Part shown: piece after piece, positions 1 through 10,779 of the stretch | How positions within the stretch are numbered: the first letter of the stretch is position 1 | Layout: every line of letters begins with the position of its first letter | Notes under the pieces: model-generated | What the model was told of the DNA's origin: nothing | Databases searched by the model: none | The model's input: the letters and a program-made list of their open reading frames with translations, nothing else | From: Nannochloris sp. 'desiccata' | Lineage: Eukaryota > Chlorophyta > Trebouxiophyceae > Chlorellales > Chlorellaceae | Assembly (NCBI GenBank): GCA_019044685.2 | Contig: JAGTXX020000001.1 | Span: 248,001-312,000 of the forward strand | Length of the DNA stretch: 64,000 nt | Direction of reading: 5' to 3' | Made by a program: the position numbers and the translations under genes

Positions 1-108
1 ATTACAAAGGCTGTACAAAGTAGAAATATAATTAATTTTGTAAATGGCACATTTTAAAAAATGGTAAAACTAGAAAACAGGTATCATTTGCATTTCAAAT
101 GAAAATAT

Positions 109-485
109 TCATTTTAATGAGTCCTCCTGACTTGGCGGTGGTTTGGGAATGGCAAGCTTCACGTTCTTTTTCTCTGCTTGCTTTTCTAATTCACTTGCTA
201 ATGCTCTAAGGAATTGTTCTCGATCCTCGCGGGTCTCTTCTAAACGCTCCGCTTCTAGTTCCACAACCCTGCAAATAAAGGAGAAGAAAATTCGTCAAGG
301 CGGTGGCAGCGGGGACAATTTTGAACTAATTACGTGATCAGAACCCAATAATGCAACAAATACGATCCCTACTTTTCATAAAAGCCTGTTTTGATCATGA
401 ACATTTCCATGCTCGCGCCCAATGCAAAACATGCAGCACCTATCTTCAGGTAAAAGGACAGAGGATGCCCTGCCGCTCCAGGCAT
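109..485 (-). CDS. small single-pass membrane protein, 90 aa, unknown function
   Basis: Two exons, 485..373 and 268..109 on the minus strand, join at a GTAGGG donor and TTTGCAG acceptor to give 273 nt (90 aa). The first half holds one hydrophobic segment, roughly residues 9-32, running into MEMFMIKTGFYEK at 26-38. The second half is a charged helix, Glu/Arg-rich (VVELEAERLEETREDRE), that may form a coiled coil, and ends in a short Pro-rich tail. The size and shape recall small organellar inner-membrane assembly proteins of green plants, but I do not recognise the family. A TTACA (UGUAA on the transcript) lies at 2-6, about 103 nt past the stop. It is head-to-head with the E2 gene, 300 bp away. 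The splice and frame are well supported; the function is not. Confidence 0.72.
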
Positions 486-785
486 TGTCGAGCTAATTGA
501 AGGGTCACGGATTACAAGCGCGTGGCATACCTTGGCTGCATACTTTGGGGGTCACTGCCGATATACAAATAATGGGTCAGCCATTACTGCCTGCAAACAA
601 AGAGGCGAAATACCCAACGGAAGTGAGTGGAGAAGAAGAAACTTCGCTTTAAAACGAACACAAAAACCGCAATAACACGTTAGCCGTAGGACTTTTCACT
701 AAAAATAATCTAGAATTTGCTACATTATAATATCTAGGCCCCCCTCATATAGCCGCATAATTCTGGAAGAAGAGGCACAAGCAGA
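486..785. promoter_or_regulatory. divergent intergenic region, 90-aa gene / E2 gene
   Basis: This 300 bp gap separates two start codons on opposite strands, so it must hold both 5' leaders and probably both promoters. No motif beyond AT-rich stretches was recognised. Confidence 0.4.
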
Positions 786-1566
<781 letters not shown>

Positions 1567-1806
1567 TAGCGAGGTTCCTTTAAAAAGGAAAAGACTTATT
1601 TTTTATCTCTCGAGGCCGCGCTTTCTGTTTTTCCTCAAATTTTATTAATTTGAAATAATAGAATACTTCTTGTTTGCTGTAAACCTCCATTTCCTATAGT
1701 ACACTAGCGTAGACACTTGATGACAATTACAATAATAGAGCGGTAAGAGAAAGGAAAACAACAAATAAATAGTACTGGCAAGGCGTTTTGAAAAATAATC
1801 ACAAAT

Positions 1807-3173
1807 CTAAATAAGTTTGCCTAGTTCATTTTTTTTTCTAACAGCTCTTTGCCCAGCCCATATCGTCGCATCCAAGATCCCGGCCACCGTAAACACTCCA
1901 CCAACAATCGCACATGCACTTGTCAAAAACGCAGTAAAAGACCTCCTCTCCTCAAAATATTTAACTTTAATCGGACTTAAATCATAAAAGAAAAACACTC
2001 CAGGCAGCTGTTGCGCTGCTCCTGGGATAGGTTCTCTAAAATGTTCCGTGACAGAATACTGATTACTACTAATCGTACTATTGCGTAAGGTCGTGTACGA
2101 TGTAGGTACCACTTTAAGAAAATATTGGTACGTACCGCCAGTTGGGATGCCTACAGGATCAGGGAGTAAATTCTTTGTAGGCTGATAGACGATAACGCCA
2201 TCTAATGGATTTGTTAGACCCGGGTATTCCTGACCAAATGCCATTTTCTTGATATTATGGGAAAAGTCAAAAGGCTGTTCTCCAGCAAAGGGGGCAAGAT
2301 CGTGAATGTGCATGCTTCCCTGTTGGAAAGACCGTCCAGGTGCAAAATGAATATTTCCAGCGACTTTATTAATAGCCATATCTCCGTAGACTCGACACCC
2401 TTCACCACGTTGACCTTCAATCTCCTCTTTTAAACCCTGGCCTTTACACTGCTCTACTGTTTCTGTATTTAAAGCCCAGCCTTTTGTTTTATAAGCCTCT
2501 CGGACTTCGCTGCATGTGTTGCAACATTTTAAGTGTTCGTCTTCTGCACCGTAGCAGCTTCCGCACTGTGGAGTGGCCGCATCGGTAACAACAGCATTCG
2601 AATCGGCTTTTTGAGATATTTTCTCGGAAGGGCCTACTTCATGTTGAACAGGATCGTGCTCAACTAGAATTTTTCCCCGAGAATCCATCCTTTGTTTATA
2701 TATTTCGTGTTCTACGTCTAGATGAGTATCGCCGCTAACATCCATGGCATCTACGCTGATCCAGCTGCATGGCATCTTGGGGAAGGTTACGTCGAACTGC
2801 AAGGAGTGTTAAAAAAAATAAGGGGGGGGACTTGTCAGTGGCGGCGAGAAACATGAGGATTGAATAGGGATTTAACAATAAAACGTACGTGAATTTGCAA
2901 TGTTTCGCCTCTTGATGTATCAACTAAGAGTTCATTCACTGTTCTAACTTTCACGTAGATACCCAGCTCAGAAAAGAACAAGATTGTCATTAAAAATGCA
3001 GCAACGAGTGTGATCACGCCTCCTGAGACGGAGCGGTGAAAAAACTCAGCCGCTTCCTCTCTCTGCTTTGGGAAAGCATCAAAGGTTTTAAGATTTGACC
3101 ACCAACCATCATTTCTATCCTGGCCTCTGCTGTTACCATAGTTCATCATCTTTTTCAAATGTTTTTTCGTCAA
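1807..3173 (-). CDS. ERGIC3: ERV46/ERGIC3-like cargo receptor of ER-Golgi vesicles
   Basis: Two exons, 3173..2889 and 2796..1807, join in phase 0 (GTACGT donor, TTGCAG acceptor) to 1275 nt (424 aa). A short cytosolic N-terminus (LKTFDAFPKQREE) precedes a membrane segment at about 52-73. A lumenal domain follows with the ERV46 cysteine cluster at 173-190 (CGSCYG...CCNTC). A second membrane segment is at about 383-407, then a basic tail ending KKNELGKLI. Family knowledge: ERV46 with ERV41 cycles in COPII/COPI vesicles between ER and Golgi and retrieves ER proteins. The start could be the later Met9/Met10, as upstream residues are only a Lys-rich run. TTACA at 1727-1731 is a likely poly(A) signal. 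A relative without the cysteine cluster lies at 22.2 kb. Confidence 0.9.
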
Positions 3174-3562
3174 AAGGTGTGATCACCCTGAGAAAAACAA
3201 GGGCGTCTACTGACGTATGTATTGATCTAATGAAATAGTATAAAAGAATACCCTGATACTGTTTTATTTGGTTTTGCTCAATATACTAGAAACTTATCCC
3301 TTTTGCTTTTGAAATTCATTCTTGTCCTCACGGCAGACGCATATCTGCATTTTATTTTTGGCCAGTTTTACAAAGAGAAACGAACACCGTCCTCATGCAA
3401 TAGCAGCAGTAGATACATCTAAAAAGAAAGGACAATAAAGCAGGTCCATACACAAAGTACAAAAAAAAGGTGTCCTAGTAATTGGGTCTTCATATTGCAA
3501 CGTCGCAGTTAAAAAAGCGCCACAACAGGAGCAGCAGCTACTGCAGGGCTAGTATACAATTT
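3174..3562. other. intergenic, ERGIC3 promoter side and CAX 3' UTR
   Basis: The 389 bp lie between the start of the ERGIC3-like gene and the stop of the CAX gene, both on the minus strand. They should hold the CAX 3' UTR and the ERGIC3 promoter. A TATA-like AT run (about 3234-3245) is the only visible element; no coding potential was found. Confidence 0.4.
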
Positions 3563-5703
3563 TTACGTTGCCGTCACTATTGTTGCATTTTTAAAAAACT
3601 CAAGCCCAGCAGAGCTACTCAGTGGGGCGCCCCCACCACCACCGCCTTGGGCCTCGTCTTCCAAATAGTACACCGCTCCAATTAACAAATACGTGACCAC
3701 CAATTGCAAACCTAGCAACCAGTTAGAAGAGCCATCACTCGATACAAAATACGCTAAGATAACACTGCAGAACAAACAAAGCACCGCGAATATATCAAAA
3801 TCAAGGGTCAGTTCTTTGCCCATAGCCCACCCGGCAAGCACAGTGACTGGCAACACAAACGAAGCGATTTGAATCGACGACCCTAGAGCGACGGAGATTG
3901 CTAAATCCATTTTATTCTTGACTGCGACAAACACTGCGGTCATATGCTCACACGCGTTCCCGGCAATGGGCAAAATAATAAGACCTAAAAAGCCTTGATT
4001 TATTCCAGAAGACTCAGAGACAGCTTCAATGGCACCCGTGAGAAATTCAGAGCATGCTGCGACGGTTATAGTGATTAATGTAAGAGAAAACAGAGCACCT
4101 AATAAGGACAAATGAGGGAAGTCTTCGTCGTCGTCGTCGTCGTCGTCGTCTTCATTGTCGCGCCCACCGGCAGCTGCAGTAGTATCTACATTATCAGCAT
4201 CATTGCCTCCTGCACTATCATTACCGTTGCTGGTAAAACTACCAGATGTGCTCAAAAAGGGAGATGGTCCAACATTCCTGCCAGAAAGCTGCCCCCCAGT
4301 ATTGTTGGCGGCGGCGGCGGCCGAGTCGGGAGCGGGGGTACTAGGAAGAAAGTAGGCTGGACTGGCCATGTGGAGTAAAGGGTCTTCAGCACTCATAGAC
4401 ATAAAATCAGCATGCGTCTTCAATTGGAAATACAAATAACAGCCATACCTGCGATAGAGAATAAAGGAGGACATCAAAAATGAATCAGAAAAAGAAGAAA
4501 AAACGCGTGTCACTTTATAAAGTAGATATATAAATCTCTCTCTAAGAGAACATCTCCTCACATTATAACGAGCAAAATAGCGATCGCGTGTGACAAATTA
4601 ATCAAACTGTCTCTCGTCATCACTTTATCCCCGTATACAGTCTTCGCTGCAGTCGGAATAATTATTGAAATCGAAGACACGAACAGCAACGACGAGGAAA
4701 CCTTATTGGCCAAAGAATTAAACACCTGTTGCCGATGCTTGAAACCGCCAAATAAGAAGCAGCAGCCTAATACCAACAACAAATTCGATAATATAGAGCC
4801 GATTAATGAGGCAGCAACGACTTTATAGAGTCCACGGGACAGTGCAGCCAGTCCCAAAATCATCTCAACCACATTTCCAAAAGACGCATTGAGCAAACCG
4901 CCTACTGTATCTCCAAATCTGACTGCTAAATCCTCGGTAATCTCCCCTAAAATCAACGCTAATGGTAATAACGCTAGGAAATTTGACCAGAAGACTAAAT
5001 TAGGAGACGCTCCGGTCATTCCGCTGAAAATTCCGATTGGAATTGCAACGAGTAGTATATTTATTAGCGATCCCCAGATCATGTGAGACATAAAATAAAT
5101 ATCTGATCGTGGCGCCCACATACCGGGAGCTCTCTTCTTATGCCTAATGCGCCCATCAGCAAGGTAGCGGCATGAAGTCGGATCACACTCTTCAGGGGGG
5201 AGGAGTCCAGCAAAAGAGCCAGAAGTGAAGGAAGGGACATTGCTTAGGGAAAACATGAATTTTTCAATCAAGGAGCCCCTCCGTTGCTGAGGTTGAATGT
5301 CGGAGGTTTCTCTTGGAGGTGGTAAATTGGCAGCATTCTCTGAGACAGAAGTAAGAGCCCTAACAGCTGATACACGAGTGTGAGCAACGCGCCAAAGAGC
5401 TTGGGCTGATTGGCCACGAGCGGCGGGGACAGCAGCAGCAGCTGCGGCGGCGGCGGCGGCAACAGCGGCATCCCCATCATTTACGGATCCATTTCCGCTG
5501 AAATATCCTTCTTCTACGCTTAATAAAGGTTCATCAACGCTACGGCGATGCCCACTGGTGCGACGTCCTCTACCTTTCAGTGAGCGGACTTCTTTGAACG
5601 TTGCCATTGAGGTCAATAAATTTACTTTCGGTTCAAGTACTGGCAGTTTGAAAATGACGACACCAACTGGGACCCTAAAACTATTCTGACTTATGGGTGA
5701 CAA
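3563..5703 (-). CDS. CAX: CAX-family Ca2+/H+ (cation/proton) antiporter
   Basis: Exons 5703..4562 and 4448..3563 join (GTGAGG donor, CGCAG acceptor, phase 2) to 2028 nt (675 aa). Both ion-selective repeats are present: c1 with LLNASFGNVVEM at about 270-281 and c2 with IAGNACEHMTAVF near 542-554, each with the Gly-Asn-x-x-Glu core. Between the two halves is the acidic motif typical of CAX proteins, here a run of Asp/Glu at about 479-491 before FPHLSLLGALF. About eleven hydrophobic segments are visible. Family knowledge: vacuolar exchange of Ca2+ (or Mn2+) for H+. Odd points: the N-terminus is about 190 residues long with a poly-Ala run (82-91), and the central loop is long and Ser/Asn-rich, so the protein is 200 residues longer than usual. 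Met33 (5607) could be the real start. Confidence 0.93.
4121..4152. repeat. GTC trinucleotide run coding the acidic tract of CAX
   Basis: A near-perfect GTC/GAC microsatellite of about 9-10 units, read as GAC (Asp) codons on the minus strand. It lies inside the CAX acidic motif, so slippage would change the length of that motif without shifting the frame. Confidence 0.8.
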
Positions 5704-6065
5704 AAAGGGCTATTCTGGGAAAATTAGAGCAGCAAAACCTTATTATTCTTCAAAAGCCATTGACTGAGAATTTAAATTAAGTCTAATCTAGTGAGCAACT
5801 TGGCCTCTCAGGGGAACCATGTGTATCTGCATGGCAAATTTAGTTGAATCAAAATGAATTTTGGGGCTTCATTTATCCGCCTTAACCACAGTTTGGATTA
5901 AAATCATGATACGACCAACCTCAGCTTTGCATTTGAACAAAGCATTTCATGCAAATTCTGCACAATTATCAGTACTTCATAAGTTTTTGGAATTTCGACA
6001 ACACGTTGGAAGAGGGCAGGTCATGCACTTACTATCAGAGGCAGATCAATGGATCTGAATTTCAA
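5704..6065. promoter_or_regulatory. divergent intergenic region, CAX / DnaJ-type zinc protein
   Basis: About 360 bp between two opposite starts. An open frame extends upstream of the zinc-protein start to 5949, so part of this stretch could be coding if an earlier ATG is used. No clear promoter motif was seen. Confidence 0.35.
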
Positions 6066-6562
6066 ATGTCGATAAACAAACGCATGGGAACGGTAGATTA
6101 TAGGATCCAGACATGGCCATCAAGTCTGTATCATATATCAAGAGTTCCTAGCCTGCAAAGAATGGCGCTATTTTCTACTCAACGAAAGCAAAAAGTTGTC
6201 TTCCCATCACTGCTCGCCACCACTAATCGAAAGACGCAGCAGCTGCCATTCAAATTTTGCCCGCTCTGTGCGACTGGAACAGGCATTATAGAATGTCCAA
6301 AGTGTGAGGGAAGAGGGAAACTTCCTCATTTACTACCTCCTGTACCTGGAACTCGACCAAAGATGGGAGAAAAAAGATGCAAGACATGCGGCGGCACGGT
6401 ATGAAACTTTTTTATTCAGAACTTTTTGCTTGTGTCCTCAGAGAAGCATGTGTGGCTGAAAACTAAATGACATGGCATCTCATGAACTTGAATCATGTGC
6501 AGGGGAAGATTCCATGTGCTATCTGTGCTGCGACAACAGAGCGCCAGCCGTTGCCGCCTTGA
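6066..6562 (+). CDS. DnaJ-type CXXCXGXG zinc-finger protein, probably organellar
   Basis: Exons 6066..6398 and 6503..6562 join at GTATGA / TGTGCAG in phase 0 to 393 nt (130 aa). The C-terminal half holds four Cys pairs spaced like the DnaJ zinc domain: CPLCATGTG, CPKCEGRG, CKTCGGTG (made across the splice) and CAIC. There is no J domain. The first 60 residues are basic and hydroxylated with few acids, consistent with a transit peptide. Known relatives of this shape in green plants include BSD2-like plastid chaperones that act on Rubisco large subunit and other thylakoid-linked thiol proteins; assignment to BSD2 itself is not proven. The start is uncertain: the frame is open back to an ATG at 5949, and a later ATG is at 6084. 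A strong hairpin begins next to the stop codon. Confidence 0.78.
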
Positions 6563-7076
6563 CGGCAAAAGAGGATAAAACTCCTCATTGCCCTTTTAGC
6601 TACCTATTGCACTGTAGGTAATTCTATTTCAGATGGCACTTTTGCATTTACTTTGGCTCTTGCTCAATAAGAGTCTTATGAGGCCGGTCACAAGGCGCAT
6701 CACTACTCTTGAGAAACTGGTAGTGTATCGAAAGGCCCGAGCCTATAGTAATATTTTAAATAAATAAAATGCGGTTTTAGATGACCAGTGAGGTATAAGA
6801 CCCATCCTCGGTGGACAGAAACGGACCGAACAGTACCTAAAAAGTGGTTGTCGTACTTTCCACCAAAAATCTTCCGCCTTCAATCTTACTAACGCCCACC
6901 CTTCCTTCATTTTCCTTTCTTTCCCAGGTGAAATTTAGCAACCTTTTCACTCTTAAAGGGATGTTCATTTTAGTTTCATTTATTAACATATGGTATATAT
7001 CGTTGATTAAAATCCAAAAAGTGCCAACAAAATATTCAATATGGAGCTTCTTATAAAATTGATCTTTCATTTTTCT
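6563..7076. other. intergenic between two convergent 3' ends
   Basis: About 510 bp. Apart from the hairpin at its left edge the stretch is AT-rich. Two open frames of 70-77 codons on opposite strands near 6837-7070 have no recognisable domain, no signal of selection and no neighbours in frame; I regard them as chance. Confidence 0.5.
6564..6592 (+). other. inverted repeat directly after the zinc-protein stop codon
   Basis: The arms GGCAA and GAGGA pair with TCCTC and TTGCC around a 6-nt loop (TAAAAC), with two extra A on the left side and one on the right. It begins 2 nt after the TGA and is followed by CCTTTT. In RNA it would be a stable 3' UTR hairpin. Confidence 0.6.
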
Positions 7077-8495
7077 TTAATTAGCGTGTCTAAACGTCAT
7101 TATATCGCCTTCTGCCACCACATACTCTTTACCCTCCAACCTCAAGAGGCCCTTCTCTTTCGCCGGTCCAAACCCACCAGCATTAACATAATCATCAAAC
7201 GCAACAGTTTCAGCACGAATAAATCCTTTTTCAAAATCAGTGTGAATAACACCAGCTGCCTGGGGCGCCGTCATTCCATTTTTGATGGTCCACGCCCTTG
7301 TCTCTTGGACACCTGTAGTAAAATATGTGAGCAATCCCAGCTGTTTATACGTAGCACGAATAAGCGATTTCAAACCGCCTTCTTCAACACCCAAATCAGA
7401 GAGATACTCAGCAGCTTCCTCGGGATCTAACTCATTCAGCTCAGCCTCAACTTGAGCTGACACGACGACGACATCACTCCCTTCCTCTTCAGCTTTGCCA
7501 CGAAGTGCAGCGACGTATTTATTCCCCTGAGCACCCCCTGCGAGGTCGTCTTCAGAAACATTTGCAGCGTAGACCATGGGTTTTGCGGTTAAGAGATATA
7601 ATCCACGAACAACTTCTTCCTCTTCTTCACTCAGCTCGACAGACCGAGCGGGTTTCCCCGCATCCAAGGCGGCTAATATTTTAGTTAAAGCACCATGTTC
7701 CATATCAATTTTCTTCGCTTCATCGCTTCCTGGCTTTATAGCACGCCCTTTTTTTAATCGTTCCATTCTCTTTTCGATTTGTGACACGTCAGCTAAAGCC
7801 AATTCAAAATTTATGACGTCAGTATCATCCAAAGGGTCAACTTTACCAGAAACGTGGATTACATCAGGGTTTTCAAAGCATCGCACGACTTGTACGATAG
7901 AGTCACATTCGCGGATATTGGCTAAGAACTGATTACCCAAACCTTCGCCTTTAGAGGCGCCTTTAACCAGTCCGGCTATATCAACAAATTCAACTGAAGT
8001 AGGGACTGTTTTTAACGAGTTTGCAAGGGCGCAGAGCTGTTCTAAACGAGGATCAGGGACAGCAACAATACCTACGTTGGGTTCGATGGTGCAGAAGGGG
8101 AAATTTGCAGCTTGGGCTTTGCCATTTTCGCAGATGGCATTAAACATGGTGGACTTACCGACATTGGGAAGGCCTACAATGCCAGTTTTAAGGCCTGCTG
8201 TGATGACTGTAGCACGGAAACCACGAGTACTACCGAGAATACTACTTTTAGAGGTGGTCAGACAAGTGGGTTGGCCAAGGAAGGAGGCAGAGCTGGAAAT
8301 AACTGCACCCCTGGTAGGGGGCCAGCAGGCGGGGCTGAGTGAAAGAGAGGACCTGCTGGCGGCGGTGTAAGATCTGGCCCCCAAAGTGGTGCTTTTAGTT
8401 AGCCTACTAGCTGTTTGGTAGCCACATGCACCGAGCTTCATGTTTGCGGCGGATGGCGGGACAATGTGTGGGTGCAATTGGAGATGGTGATGCAA
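7077..8495 (-). CDS. ychF: YchF/OLA1-type ATPase, bacterial-type, organelle-targeted
   Basis: A single exon codes 472 aa; bacterial YchF has about 363, and the extra ~100 N-terminal residues (Ser/Ala/Thr/Arg-rich, MHHHLQ... then TASRLTKSTTLGARSYTAAS) look like a plastid or mitochondrial transit peptide. Met19 is an alternative start. G1 is GLPNVGKST at 108-116, G3 lies in FVDIAGLVKGASKGEG, and the G4 position reads NVSE instead of NKxD, which in this family shifts preference from GTP to ATP. A TGS-like C-terminal domain follows (FEKGFIRAETVAFDDYV). Family knowledge: a ribosome-associated ATPase involved in stress and translation control. It lies tail to tail with the zinc protein and downstream of the ATX gene on the same strand. 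Confidence 0.95.
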   Translation of the reverse strand: MHHHLQLHPHIVPPSAANMKLGACGYQTASRLTKSTTLGARSYTAASRSSLSLSPACWPPTRGAVISSSASFLGQPTCLTTSKSSILGSTRGFRATVITAGLKTGIVGLPNVGKSTMFNAICENGKAQAANFPFCTIEPNVGIVAVPDPRLEQLCALANSLKTVPTSVEFVDIAGLVKGASKGEGLGNQFLANIRECDSIVQVVRCFENPDVIHVSGKVDPLDDTDVINFELALADVSQIEKRMERLKKGRAIKPGSDEAKKIDMEHGALTKILAALDAGKPARSVELSEEEEEVVRGLYLLTAKPMVYAANVSEDDLAGGAQGNKYVAALRGKAEEEGSDVVVVSAQVEAELNELDPEEAAEYLSDLGVEEGGLKSLIRATYKQLGLLTYFTTGVQETRAWTIKNGMTAPQAAGVIHTDFEKGFIRAETVAFDDYVNAGGFGPAKEKGLLRLEGKEYVVAEGDIMTFRHAN

Positions 8496-8771
8496 AGGAA
8501 TGCGGGTAAAAAATCCAAAATTGCTACAAATGTGCTATGCCAAATTGTTCAATACGTTTTTAGGATACTGTGAATTTAATTTCAGTGCCTAGTTGTGGTA
8601 ATTGCTGATCTTAAATAGAAATTTGAGGTTAGTTCATTTATCCATGCTCTGCTTTCGATTCACATTCACAGCAGCACTGCAGTGGAATGCATCTTCTCTT
8701 TCATCTTCATACAACACAACGATGTACAATGCCAATCAAGGATGAAACAATTTCTCGATAAACAAAAACAA

Positions 8772-10727
8772 TCAGTTATTTCTAAATGGATATTTCACTT
8801 TACTTTTTGGAATCAGAGTCCCTTTTACCGCCGCTCCTCCTCCAGGCCCAGTGCTCGCTTGATTCACCATCCCACGACACCTCCCAGCCCCACAATTACA
8901 CACCAATTTCTCCTCACCAGAAAATCTATAATCATACGTCAACTCCTCCCAAGTAGAAATCTCACGTGCAGCGAAAATCACCACATGATCCACTGCCGCT
9001 CCTCTCTTCCCATCCCACACAGGGACAGTCCTACTATAGCAATTCGGCTCACAAGAATGATTAAGCAAATGTGCGAGATTCCCTGATCGTGTGGCATCAA
9101 CGCACTGATCCATATTCACTCGAAAGACGTAGGTTCCTGCACCGACAAGGCTATCATAGACTTGTCGTTCTCTGGCATCTGCCACCGAGGGGCGGACTAA
9201 ATCTCCCACATATTCGATGACCATTTGATCTTTTGAGTGTGGCAACCGAGCAAAGGCACCCCATCCGTGGATATCAGATTTACCTGGAGCGATACGGAGA
9301 CCTTCCGTAGCACGCATTTCACGATAGCGTTCGGTGGAAGAAAGTACGATTTTCCGATCGGGGGTAATTCGAGGTGCTGTCGCTGTTTTTAGTACAGCAA
9401 CAGCGGTGGTAGTATCAGCGATATTGATGACACACATACCAGTTTGTTTGCTCATGATGTCTTCTTCTTCTTCGGTATCGTCATTTAGTACGACTACGGC
9501 ATTGTTGTTCGTAGTAGCCTTTATAGTTTCAATACATTGTGGCTGCAGTGGTTGTTCTCGTTGTTCTACTTGCTGTGGTTGTCGCGGTTGTTTTAGAGGA
9601 AGAGACCCACCTACTGTTGCTTTCTCGCTATTCATCATATTAGCGGCACCGGCATCGACGTCGACGGCACCAGCATCAATAGCCGGGGCAGGGTCATCGG
9701 TAGCTTGACGAGGCTCTTCTTTTCCTTCTATACTCCTCCGCATTATATCAATGTCTTCCTCTTCTTCACCAGCACCACCAGGACCAGAACAAATCAACGG
9801 AGGACGTGGTACTTGTCGTATTCTCCGCTCCGGTTGCAACACCTTGGGGTGTATTTCAACATTCATTGGACCATGTGATACTCTGTTTCTTCCACCCAAG
9901 TGCTCACTACCTATACCTCCACCACCACCACCACCGCCATTATCACTACTATAATTAGTGTTTGCATTGCTACTACCAGGGTAATGCCAAGTACAGATGC
10001 TCTTAGGTGGGTCTACTAAGCCTGGTACTGGTCCTCTAACGAGCAGGGGTGTAGCCTCAATATAATATCTTTTCGCTAGAGCTGCTTCCATAGCTTCAGG
10101 AGCACGTGGACCGCGACCTAACGATCCGTCAAAGGGCATCGCACGCGCAGCAGCATAGGTGCTGATGGTTTCATTATCATTTGTTATAGTGGTAGTACTT
10201 GTAGATAAAACAGGGACGGGCCAGCCGGCGACTGCAGCAGAGGCCTTTTCGAGAAAATCCTCGTCTATTACCTTTGTGGGTACCAAAGAACGGCGCCTCT
10301 TGATTGGAGAGATAGTTTTTAAGGTACTAAATGCAGAAGATCGACCACTAGCTCCTCCACCATTGTCGTTTGTAAGAACACCATGAGCAGTAGCAACCCT
10401 GTTTGCATCATCGCCCATCACTGCTGTGGTCTGCTGCTTTGAAGCAGTATGCTCCAAAGCTGCTGTTTTTACCACAGCTGCTGACGCAGGTATAATTACA
10501 GGCTGCACATGCCCTTCAGGACAATGCTTAGGGCAGTACACTACTAATCGTGCTCCATTAATTTTCGTTCCTTCTGTAACAACAGCACGACGTTTGCCTC
10601 TCACAAATTTGTATTTGGTTTTCTTCTTTGGCTTTTTTGTACCTGGTGCAGCAGCAGGCCTACCACGTTTTTTAGTTGACTTCTTTTCTAGTAGATCACT
10701 ACACACGGGTCCGGGAGGAACGTCGTT

Positions 10728-10779
<52 letters not shown>

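Noticed and set aside
6837..7070. Small frames on both strands between the zinc-protein and YchF genes
   Set aside because: AT-rich chance frames with no domain, no splice partners and no promoter evidence.
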